DNA from: an uncultured Anaerolineaceae bacterium
GTDB lineage: Bacteria > Chloroflexota > Anaerolineae > Anaerolineales > Anaerolineaceae
Length of the DNA stretch: 8,432 nucleotides
Assembly (NCBI GenBank): GCA_937894825.1
Contig: CALCQT010000442.1
Span: 1 to 8,432, forward strand
Reading direction: 5' to 3'
Made by a program: the position numbers and the translations under genes. Within the stretch, counting starts at the first letter, position 1. Each line of letters opens with the position of its first letter. The notes under the pieces were generated by a model that worked only from the letters and a program-made list of their open reading frames with translations, made no database searches and was not told the origin of the DNA. Below, piece after piece: positions 1-5,865 of this stretch.

Positions 1-1550
1 AACCCGCCGACCTGTTCAAAACGGGCCCGTTCCGCCATCAGACAGCCGCCGGACAACACGCGGACACTGTGAATTTTCCGCGTAAATCCGTAATAGCCGG
101 GATGCGTTCCGTCCATACCTTCGGCCGGGTTGAAGAAAATCAATTGCCGCAAGTGTTCCCAGGCCGTGCCGGCGTGCTGCAGCTTGCCGGCGGGTGTGAA
201 CAGCTTCCCTCCGACCGCGCCGACATCCGGCTGCTGCGCCAACCCAAGCAGTTCTTCGATCCAATCCGGCGAGATCACCTCCATGGTATCGGACAAAAAC
301 AGCAGGAATTCACCCCGCGCGTGGCGTGCGGTCACATTATAGATCCAGGCGGCGTTGGACGGTTTGTCCCAACGCACGACTTCCCCGCGAAAGTCAGGAT
401 CCGCTTCCAACGCTGCAAACCAGGCTAATGTCTCAGGAAGCTGTCCATTGTCATCCGCAATCAGGATTTCATAATTCGGATAGGTGGTTTTGTCCCGTAT
501 GGAAGAAATACAGCGTTGCAGGCTGGCGACCTGATCACGCGTCGGGATAATGATCGATACCAAAGGCTGCCCTTGCACGGCATAACGCACACGGAACGTA
601 TCCGGATAATTGTTTGGCAGAACCTCCGCCGCAATCTTCTGCCGCTTCAGATGACTGCGCAAGGCCTGTGTCTCCGCTTCATCCAGTTCAAACAGACGGT
701 CTTCATTTTGACTGAGCTTGCGTTGGCGGCGGTTATGATAAAGAATGGTGGGAATCCGGCCGATACGAGGGCGGCGTTCGCCCGCCCGCAGACTGAGGTC
801 AAAAAGATTGGGGTCCCGATTCAGACCGCTTGCCCAATTCGGTTGATCAATCTCATTCGAAAGAATTTCCTGCAGCAGTGCCTTGCGAAGCACCAGAAAA
901 GCATTCAAACTGGCGACCGATCGCAGGTTGTACAGGCTGTATTCCTGTTTGAACCACGGGTCTGTCCGCCGGTTCTTTTCATCCAGATGATCTTCATCCG
1001 AGAAAAACAGATCAATGGCGGCGTCCCGATTGTGGGCACGGCAAATTTCGAACAAGGCAAACGGAGCCAGCGTATCGTTAGCGCCCAAAAAGCCGATGAA
1101 TTCGGCGGAAACATCCCGCAGGAGATCAGGCAGCGCGACGGCCTCCGGGCCGTCCGTCAGGATAAGCCGGATGTGTTGATTGCGATCCACGTTCACGATC
1201 AACTGCCGGATCCGCTCCGCCTGTCCACTGCCGCAAAAGATGACCCACTCCCAGTTTGGATAATGCTGTGCCTGGACAGAATCAAGCGTCGATTTAAAAT
1301 GATCAAGTGTGTCGTCGGGGCGGAAAAAGGTGAGCAACAGAAAGGTGGGCCGACTGCTGAAAGTCCGCATGGTTTTGGCGGTATTCCGTCGCATAAAGGG
1401 CCAGCATTCGTTGCGCAGACGCCAGTACCAGTATTTTGTGTAGACGTGTTTTGTCATCCAACTGTGCGTGAAACGATGGATGTGATGTCCAAGGTATTGC
1501 AGGCGGAGTATGGTCAGTGTGCCAAAACGTATATTGCCCATTTCGTTCAT
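1..1550 (-). CDS. Two-domain family 2 glycosyltransferase, 3' end beyond the window
   Basis: I translated the minus strand from ATG at 1550-1548 and found 516 codons open to the left edge, so the C-terminus is missing. GGAGG lies five bases before this ATG; the next in-frame ATG, three codons on, is too far from it. After an aromatic and basic N-terminal stretch (about 1-65) come two GT-A domains. Domain 1 is about residues 66-290, with YPNWEW at 97-102 and SDEDHLDE at 184-191. Domain 2 starts near 328 with VSIIIPTRD, then TTYPNYEIL (355-363), EVISPDW (424-430), VGAVGGKL (443-450), QHAG (458-461) and SGGCLM (500-505). This layout is known from O-antigen and capsule glycosyltransferases, cytoplasmic enzymes using nucleotide sugars. 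Several acidic motifs are altered: CGSG where domain 1 normally has DDGS, GAND in place of the usual DHDD-like motif, and SDTME in place of NDDTE in domain 2. Donor and acceptor cannot be read from sequence. Confidence 0.9.
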   Translation of the reverse strand, partial: MNEMGNIRFGTLTILRLQYLGHHIHRFTHSWMTKHVYTKYWYWRLRNECWPFMRRNTAKTMRTFSSRPTFLLLTFFRPDDTLDHFKSTLDSVQAQHYPNWEWVIFCGSGQAERIRQLIVNVDRNQHIRLILTDGPEAVALPDLLRDVSAEFIGFLGANDTLAPFALFEICRAHNRDAAIDLFFSDEDHLDEKNRRTDPWFKQEYSLYNLRSVASLNAFLVLRKALLQEILSNEIDQPNWASGLNRDPNLFDLSLRAGERRPRIGRIPTILYHNRRQRKLSQNEDRLFELDEAETQALRSHLKRQKIAAEVLPNNYPDTFRVRYAVQGQPLVSIIIPTRDQVASLQRCISSIRDKTTYPNYEILIADDNGQLPETLAWFAALEADPDFRGEVVRWDKPSNAAWIYNVTARHARGEFLLFLSDTMEVISPDWIEELLGLAQQPDVGAVGGKLFTPAGKLQHAGTAWEHLRQLIFFNPAEGMDGTHPGYYGFTRKIHSVRVLSGGCLMAERARFEQVGG

Positions 1551-1555
1551 GATTT

Positions 1556-1560
1556 CCTCC
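1556..1560 (-). promoter_or_regulatory. Ribosome binding site of the two-domain glycosyltransferase
   Basis: The minus strand reads GGAGG followed by AAATC and then ATG at 1550. The five-base spacing is near ideal and selects this ATG over the in-frame ATG nine bases further on. Confidence 0.8.
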
Positions 1561-1567
1561 GGGAAAC

Positions 1568-1592
1568 GCAAAAGCCGGCGGCGGCATTTTGC
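1568..1592 (-). other. Hairpin in the 5' leader of the two-domain glycosyltransferase
   Basis: In the minus-strand RNA, GCAAAA pairs with UUUUGC, and inside it GCC pairs with GGC around a GCCGCC loop with one bulged U. It lies between the predicted transcription start and the GGAGG site. No U-tract follows, so it is not a terminator. It could stabilise the leader or modulate ribosome access. The structure is visible; any role is inference. Confidence 0.4.
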
Positions 1593-1611
1593 AATGATTT
1601 CTTTTGTCTAG

Positions 1612-1639
1612 ATCATATCACTATTGTCTTGGGTGTCAA
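1612..1639 (-). promoter_or_regulatory. Sigma-70-type promoter for the two-domain glycosyltransferase
   Basis: Read on the minus strand, a perfect TTGACA (1639-1634) is followed after 16 bases by TATGAT (1617-1612), five of six to consensus. A TG dinucleotide one base upstream makes it an extended -10. Transcription would start near 1605, giving a leader of about 55 bases. This is the best promoter match in the window and shows the gene can be expressed independently of the membrane protein genes upstream. Confidence 0.7.
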
Positions 1640-1661
1640 AAGTAGAAAATTACTACCATTG

Positions 1662-1745
1662 TGTCATCTTCGTTACATCTCGCAGATGCCCTTGTGTACT
1701 GTCATCCCTCCGCCTCGAAGTTACAGGATGTAAACGAAGATGACA
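1662..1745. repeat. Long inverted repeat between copy A and the next promoter
   Basis: The left arm TGTCATCTTCGTTACATC (1662-1679) is the reverse complement of the right arm GATGTAAACGAAGATGACA (1727-1745) except for one extra base. The arms are separated by 47 bases. The right arm starts eight bases beyond the stop codon of the minus-strand membrane protein gene, so in that mRNA the repeat forms an 18-base-pair stem just after the stop. The sequence beyond it is T-rich only in patches, so a transcription terminator or mRNA-end stabiliser is plausible but not canonical. A second partner for the right arm exists inside the loop: TGTCATC at 1700-1706 and GTTACA at 1720-1725. Confidence 0.75.
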
Positions 1746-1753
1746 GATTTGGA

Positions 1754-3484
1754 TTACTGCAAGCGAATCCTGGCCGGCACACATTCGAGGAAACGAAGCG
1801 GGATGATCCGCCGGCGAATGTTCAGATCCTCCAACCCGGTGAACGCCTCCGCGCGCATGCCATAATCGTCCAACGCGCCTGGCAGCGTCTCACAATTCTG
1901 CTCCCATTCCATGAAAGGAGTCTTTGGCGCATTCCCCGAATAGCCGTTGAGCGTCGGGATGCCCATCTCCTGCGAAACCAGCATGGCATCCACCGCGGTC
2001 AGCATCCAGGAATCACCGCTTTTCCAATGGATCAGCAGAATCGGATCTGCAACGCCGGCGCGTTCAATAGCCAGCTCCGCCCGCCGATGCAGCTCATCAA
2101 CCCGGGCCTGACCCTCAATTTTTGAATGGCTCATGTGCTGATACAAAAGTGACTCCGCCAGCAACAATGTGATCAGCAGCGCCGCGGTCAGTCTTCCGCG
2201 AAAAACCGCGCTTTTCACCGACAACAACGCGTCAGCGACAAATCCGATCATCACCGCCATCGGCCACATGAAAACCAGCTGGATACGACTGACAGCGCGA
2301 ATGCTGTTGAACCCAGGCGCCTGGTAGAACAGGAAATAAAGCGATTGCCCACCAACGCAAAGCGTCAGCAACATGAGAGCCCCCAGCGCAATCAGGTGGC
2401 CGCGCCGGAAACCATCCCGGTCGGACAGACCCTTCCAGAGCAGCCCGATCAGAATCAGCAGAGCAGCGCCGACGCCCGGAAAGAGCTGATGTTCATGCCG
2501 CATCGGCATCGTGGGCAGGAAATTGCCCGAAAAAATCGCGCTGTCTGACAGAAAATAGCTTCCCAACCGCGGCAGCATGCTGCGAACCTCATCCCTGTTT
2601 CGACCCAGCCCATAAAGCTCGCTGACCGCCAGATATGGCCGGAACAGCAGCACAAGCATGACCAGGCAGAACGCGATCCCCAACAGGAAAAACACCTTTT
2701 GCGCGGCGCCGCTCTGACGCCAGGCCGTTCCGGCCCGTTCAGGCCAAAAACGAAGCGCATGCACGATCCGCCGGCGCAAATTGCTGTGGTCCGCGCCGGA
2801 TCCGGTTCCGTCGATGCCGGCGACAGGCATCCGAAATGGCAAGGTAAAGAGAAGGACGATCAGCATCAGCACCAGAAAGAAGCCGATATAAATGGTGAAA
2901 TAGAACTGCCAGGTCAGCGCGGCCAGAAAGAGAACCGCTTTCCATAAGCGGGGCCGGCGGGCGAACTCCCACAGGAGATAGCAGACCAGCGGGACAAAAC
3001 AGCGGTAAACCAGCTGCGGATGGTTCTCCTGCGCGAACATCGGCAGCCCGAAGGCGAAAAAGAAGGCGCCGGTTCCGATGGCGAGCGGATTGAGGCGCAG
3101 CCGGCGCAGGACAAAGGCCGCACTGAGGTAATTGAGCAGATAGCCGAACAAATACCAGGCCTGAAAAGCGGTTTCCCGGCTGAACCCAATTGCGCGAACG
3201 GCGGCATAAAACGGCGCCGAGCCGAGCAGATTGTCACTGAAAGCGAATGTCATCGGATAGGGATAGTAGAAGAGCGTGTCCCACAGACTCGTGACACGTC
3301 CTGTGAACCACTGATAGACGTGCTCCAGCACAAAGTTATTGAAACGGGCGTCGATCAGGTCACCGGGTACCAGCAGCAGGTTCGCGCCCATGGAACGAAT
3401 TAATGAACCCATACCGAGAGCCAGAAAGATCAGGATGATTGCGTAGTCCACGGCAATGCGCAGCGATGTTTTTTTGGCGGGAAT
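1754..3484 (-). CDS. Polytopic membrane protein, glycosyltransferase-C-like, copy A
   Basis: A protein of about 576 residues with roughly ten or eleven hydrophobic segments and a soluble C-terminal domain (about 450-576). A short basic N-terminus (PAKKTSLR) precedes the first membrane segment. The first external loop holds PGDLIDARFNN (40-50) with Asp42 and Asp45. Later come FAFSDNLLGSAP (80-91), AQENHPQLVYR (151-161), HEHQLFPG (330-337) and NGYSG (513-517). A first membrane helix followed by an acidic loop is typical of GT-C enzymes, which use polyprenyl-phosphate sugars on the outer face. I do not recognise a named family, so the function is inference. The start is unusual: AGGAGG lies six bases before ATT at 3484-3482. 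No ATG, GTG or TTG lies between the upstream in-frame stop and GTG at 3451, and that GTG has no ribosome binding site and trims the N-terminus to the edge of the first helix. Copy B is a close paralogue just upstream. Confidence 0.85.
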   Translation of the reverse strand: MPAKKTSLRIAVDYAIILIFLALGMGSLIRSMGANLLLVPGDLIDARFNNFVLEHVYQWFTGRVTSLWDTLFYYPYPMTFAFSDNLLGSAPFYAAVRAIGFSRETAFQAWYLFGYLLNYLSAAFVLRRLRLNPLAIGTGAFFFAFGLPMFAQENHPQLVYRCFVPLVCYLLWEFARRPRLWKAVLFLAALTWQFYFTIYIGFFLVLMLIVLLFTLPFRMPVAGIDGTGSGADHSNLRRRIVHALRFWPERAGTAWRQSGAAQKVFFLLGIAFCLVMLVLLFRPYLAVSELYGLGRNRDEVRSMLPRLGSYFLSDSAIFSGNFLPTMPMRHEHQLFPGVGAALLILIGLLWKGLSDRDGFRRGHLIALGALMLLTLCVGGQSLYFLFYQAPGFNSIRAVSRIQLVFMWPMAVMIGFVADALLSVKSAVFRGRLTAALLITLLLAESLLYQHMSHSKIEGQARVDELHRRAELAIERAGVADPILLIHWKSGDSWMLTAVDAMLVSQEMGIPTLNGYSGNAPKTPFMEWEQNCETLPGALDDYGMRAEAFTGLEDLNIRRRIIPLRFLECVPARIRLQ

Positions 3485-3490
3485 GGCGCG

Positions 3491-3496
3491 CCTCCT
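3491..3496 (-). promoter_or_regulatory. Ribosome binding site of copy A, pointing to an ATT start
   Basis: A perfect AGGAGG on the minus strand is followed by six bases and then ATT CCC GCC. The nearest usual start codon in frame, GTG at 3451, is 39 bases away. The same site occurs at the equivalent position before copy B. Confidence 0.75.
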
Positions 3497-3537
3497 GTGC
3501 GGATTTTGTTTTGAAACGCACGCGTAATTTTTTCTTG

Positions 3538-3546
3538 ATTATAACA
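3538..3546 (-). promoter_or_regulatory. Extended -10 promoter element of copy A
   Basis: The minus strand reads TGTTATAAT, a consensus TATAAT with the extended TG motif. I see no good -35 hexamer at 16-18 bases. Transcription would start near 3531, about 47 bases before the putative ATT start. The TTATAATCAA core is shared with the copy B promoter, so the duplication carried it along. Confidence 0.6.
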
Positions 3547-3577
3547 GCGCAATGTCTGCACGTGTTCACGCGCAGCA

Positions 3578-3594
3578 GGAGCGCAATGCGCTCC
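3578..3594 (-). other. Hairpin downstream of copy B, possible weak terminator
   Basis: GGAGCGC and GCGCTCC form a perfect seven-base-pair stem with a three-base loop in the 160-base gap between the two membrane protein genes. No run of T follows on either strand, so rho-independent termination is doubtful. The rest of this gap holds only the copy A promoter and leader. Confidence 0.4.
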
Positions 3595-3644
3595 CCTACC
3601 GGAGGGTGATTGTATATGCGAAGAGATATCCCATAGAAAGGCGA

Positions 3645-5390
3645 CTACGGCGAACGGATCAGATCAGGCACACAACCGATGTAATTCAGCGGGATGATCC
3701 GCTGCCGAATGTTCAGATCTGTCAATCCGGTGAACTCCTCCGCCTTCAGCGAATAAAAATCCAACGCGCCCGGCAGCGTCTCGCAGCTGTGCATCCACTC
3801 CATGATGGGATAGGCCGGCCCATTGCCGGAATACCCGTTGATGGTCGGAATACCCGTTTCCTGTGACACCAGCATGGTATCAATGGCATTCGCCATCCAG
3901 GTATCACCCTCTTTGTGGCGAACGACCAGGACCGGATCTGCAACGCCGGACGCTTCAATGGCCATTTCTGTCTGCCGGCGCAACGCCGCAACCCGCTCCT
4001 GGCCTTCAATTTTGGAATAGACGACGTGCGGATAGAAGAGCGATTCAGCAAGCGTCAGCGCCACCAGCACCCCCAGCACGATATCGAATCGGAAGCGGCC
4101 ACTGTCCGCCCGGCGTATGACATCAATACTGAAAGCAGCCATCACCGCCAACGGCCACATCAGCGCCAGTTGAATACGGTTGACGGCGCGGATGCTGTTG
4201 AATCCCGGCCAATCATAGAAAAAGAAATAGAGCGATTTCCCTCCGACCGAAAGCGTCAGCAGCATGAGCAGCCCCAGCATCATCAGATGACTGCGGCGGA
4301 AACCGGCCCGATCAGGCGGATTTTTCCAGAGCAGACTGATCAGCACCAACAGGCAAACGCCAAGACCGGGAAAAAGCTGGTGCTCGTGACGTGAGGGCAG
4401 ATCCCACAATACTTTCAGGCCGAAGAAACCTCTGTCGGCAATCAGATAGCTTCCCAGTCGCGGCAGTCCATTGGCAACGTCATCGCGGCCGCGGCCAAAG
4501 CCGTATAATTTGCTGACCGCCAGGTAAGGACCGAAAAGCGCCCACAGCAGCGCCAGGCAGAACAGGAACCCCATCAAACAAAACACCTTCTCCAGGGAAG
4601 AAGCGCTCCGCCAGGCATCCCTCAGCCTGCCCGGCCAAAACCGCAGCGCCGCAACCGCCTTTTTCATAGTCCGCCGGAGAACTGGCTCATCTTTGAGCGG
4701 TAAAACGGCGGTTTCAGACAGCGTCTGTGATGGCGGACAAAACGGAATCGCACAGAAGAGCGCAATCGCCATCAACGACAGGAAAAAGCCCATATAAACC
4801 GTGAAAAAGAACTGCCAGGTCAGCGCGGCGAGAAAAACCAGCGTTTTCCACAGCCGGGGACGGCGGGCAAAGGACCACAGAAAATAGCAGGCCAGCGGGA
4901 TACAGCAACGATAGACCAGCTGCGGATGCCCCTCCTGCGCGAACATCGGCAGTCCGAAGGCGAAAAAGAAGGCGCCGGTCCCGACCGCGAGCGGGCTGAG
5001 GCGCAGCCGGCGCAGGACAAAGGCCGCGCTGAGGTAATTGAGCAGGTACCCGAACAGATACCAAAATTGAAATGCGCTCTCCCGACTGAATCCGATCGCG
5101 CGAACAGCGGCGTAAAAAGGCGCCGACCCAAGCAGATTGTCGCTGAAGGCAAAAACCATCGGATAGGGATAGTAAAAATTTGTCTCCCACAAGGCGTCAA
5201 CGCGTCCGCTGAGCCATTGCCAGACATGCTCAAGGACATAGTTGTTAAAACGGGCGTCGAGCAGGTCGCCGGGAACGAACAGAAAACTCGCGCCCATGGA
5301 GCGGATTAACGAGCCCATGCCGAGGATGAGAAAGATCAGGATGATCGCATAATCTGCGGCAACGCGCAGCGATGATTTTTGGGCGGGGAT
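3645..5390 (-). CDS. Polytopic membrane protein, glycosyltransferase-C-like, copy B
   Basis: A protein of about 581 residues colinear with copy A, nearly gap-free and close to 80% identical by eye over the first 215 residues and more divergent afterwards. It shares PGDLLDARFNN with Asp42 and Asp45, FAFSDNLLGSAP (81-92), AQEGHPQLVYR (151-161), HEHQLFPG (335-342) and a C-terminal NGYSGNGP. The main difference is the soluble loop at about 218-245, which is unalignable and longer by about five residues here. Topology again suggests a GT-C-type enzyme of the cytoplasmic membrane. I chose ATC at 5390-5388 because AGGAGG lies six bases upstream. A GTG at 5426 would extend the protein by 12 residues, but it sits only about ten bases after the predicted transcription start, and the equivalent codon in copy A is GCG. 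Stop is TAG at 3647-3645. Confidence 0.85.
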   Translation of the reverse strand: MPAQKSSLRVAADYAIILIFLILGMGSLIRSMGASFLFVPGDLLDARFNNYVLEHVWQWLSGRVDALWETNFYYPYPMVFAFSDNLLGSAPFYAAVRAIGFSRESAFQFWYLFGYLLNYLSAAFVLRRLRLSPLAVGTGAFFFAFGLPMFAQEGHPQLVYRCCIPLACYFLWSFARRPRLWKTLVFLAALTWQFFFTVYMGFFLSLMAIALFCAIPFCPPSQTLSETAVLPLKDEPVLRRTMKKAVAALRFWPGRLRDAWRSASSLEKVFCLMGFLFCLALLWALFGPYLAVSKLYGFGRGRDDVANGLPRLGSYLIADRGFFGLKVLWDLPSRHEHQLFPGLGVCLLVLISLLWKNPPDRAGFRRSHLMMLGLLMLLTLSVGGKSLYFFFYDWPGFNSIRAVNRIQLALMWPLAVMAAFSIDVIRRADSGRFRFDIVLGVLVALTLAESLFYPHVVYSKIEGQERVAALRRQTEMAIEASGVADPVLVVRHKEGDTWMANAIDTMLVSQETGIPTINGYSGNGPAYPIMEWMHSCETLPGALDFYSLKAEEFTGLTDLNIRQRIIPLNYIGCVPDLIRSP

Positions 5391-5396
5391 GACGTG

Positions 5397-5402
5397 CCTC
5401 CT
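5397..5402 (-). promoter_or_regulatory. Ribosome binding site of copy B, pointing to an ATC start
   Basis: AGGAGG is followed by CACGTC and then ATC CCC GCC, the exact counterpart of the copy A arrangement. No ATG occurs in any frame at a usable distance. Confidence 0.75.
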
Positions 5403-5442
5403 GTGGGATTTTGTTTTGACGCACACGCGAAATCTTCTTTTG

Positions 5443-5448
5443 ATTATA
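5443..5448 (-). promoter_or_regulatory. -10 promoter element of copy B
   Basis: A consensus TATAAT lies on the minus strand 40 bases before the AGGAGG site; the distance is 41 in copy A. The upstream dinucleotide is CG, so it is not an extended -10, and no convincing -35 is visible. Similarity to copy A ends just upstream of this hexamer, marking the edge of the duplicated unit. Confidence 0.5.
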
Positions 5449-5512
5449 ACGGGCTTGTTGTATAGTTTTCTCCGAAATGAGTTTTCAAATTGCCAAATAC
5501 ATGCGCCGATAA

Positions 5513-5541
5513 TTCAATTCTTTTTATTATTGAGCTATAAT
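5513..5541 (+). promoter_or_regulatory. Promoter of the right-hand operon
   Basis: TTCAAT (5513-5518), 17 bases, then TATAAT (5536-5541). The -10 is perfect and the -35 is weak. Transcription would begin near 5548 and run through about 320 bases of leader to the first gene at 5866. I found no closer promoter of similar quality. Confidence 0.6.
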
Positions 5542-5614
5542 AGAATTCTCAAATGAGGACCCTTTACGAAGGGAAGCTACACGGCATATATAAATTTTTA
5601 TAAACATTCTACCT

Positions 5615-5643
5615 GAAAGGAAATCCTGGATTTATATCCTTTC
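5615..5643 (+). terminator. Terminator-like hairpin in the operon leader
   Basis: GAAAGGA (5615-5621) pairs with TCCTTTC (5637-5643), and the loop itself contains an AAATCC/GGATTT palindrome. A run of six T follows at 5655-5660, about 11 bases after the stem. The distance is too long for a textbook rho-independent terminator, so an attenuator-like role is tentative. Confidence 0.35.
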
Positions 5644-5673
5644 TCTTATCGTACTTTTTTCTTCGGAGCCTGT

Positions 5674-5733
5674 CTGTCCGGAAATTTTTACACAATATTA
5701 ATTGTGTCAGTAAATCCATGTACTACCGGACAG
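5674..5733. repeat. Nested palindromic element of 60 bases
   Basis: Outer arms CTGTCCGG (5674-5681) and CCGGACAG (5726-5733) are perfect inverted repeats. Inside them ACACAAT (5690-5696) and ATTGTGT (5701-5707) form a second perfect stem with a four-base loop. The shape resembles a tiny mobile-element remnant with terminal inverted repeats, or a regulatory cruciform. I see no target-site duplication at its edges. Confidence 0.55.
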
Positions 5734-5781
5734 TAATACAGTATTTTTACGAATCACTTTTTTCGAGAAGAACGTGTTCGC

Positions 5782-5818
5782 TGAATGCAAATGCTCAAAT
5801 GTGGAGTATTTGCATTCA
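5782..5818 (+). other. Strong hairpin before the first operon gene
   Basis: TGAATGCAAAT (5782-5792) pairs perfectly with ATTTGCATTCA (5808-5818). The stem continues inward through a G-U pair and CTC/GAG to a seven-base loop, 15 base pairs in all. It ends 47 bases before the start codon at 5866. It buries an upstream in-frame ATG at 5785. No T-run follows, so it is not a simple terminator. Confidence 0.6.
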
Positions 5819-5865
5819 AGATATTTGATGCCGTTGTTCAGTTTCGATCTAATGCATGGAGAAAT

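Larger units (their letters stand above)
1754..5448 (-). repeat. Tandem duplication: two promoter-to-stop membrane-protein units
   Basis: Unit A (1754-3543) and unit B (3645-5448) are direct, diverged copies. Each contains the TATAAT hexamer, a leader of similar sequence, AGGAGG and the whole coding region. Sequence outside the units (beyond the stops and upstream of the -10) does not match. Long identical tracts remain, for example 31 identical bases at 3091-3121 and 4997-5027. Confidence 0.8.
5549..5865 (+). promoter_or_regulatory. Long AT-rich structured 5' leader, no gene
   Basis: This stretch has no convincing coding region. It contains, in order, a small hairpin CCCTT-TACG-AAGGG (5560-5573), a stem at 5615-5643 followed by a T-run, a nested palindrome at 5674-5733, and a strong hairpin at 5782-5818. 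Long leaders are known upstream of polysaccharide operons, for example those bearing RfaH-dependent ops/JUMPstart elements, but I see no ops core here. Its size and structure suggest post-initiation control such as attenuation; that is inference. Confidence 0.5.

Noticed and set aside
516..1733. A 405-codon open frame on the plus strand
   Set aside because: It is antisense to the edge-truncated two-domain glycosyltransferase, whose minus-strand frame has clear family motifs, a good ribosome binding site and a promoter. The plus-strand translation shows no recognisable domain.
3578..3594. A rho-independent terminator for copy B
   Set aside because: The stem is perfect but no T-run follows on either strand, so I list it only as a hairpin.
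3020..5309. Matching 127-codon plus-strand frames at 3020-3403 and 4926-5309
   Set aside because: Their similarity follows from lying opposite the duplicated membrane protein genes; conservation is explained by the minus-strand proteins, and the peptides are low-complexity and charged.
5571..5580. A possible ops/JUMPstart element in the leader
   Set aside because: The bases only loosely resemble the ops core, in the wrong orientation, and the full consensus is absent.
5553..5603. Sixteen-codon frame MRTLYEGKLHGIYKFL just after the operon promoter, before a terminator-like hairpin, as a leader peptide
   Set aside because: It would start about five bases after the predicted transcription start with no ribosome binding site, and shows no run of a regulatory amino acid.
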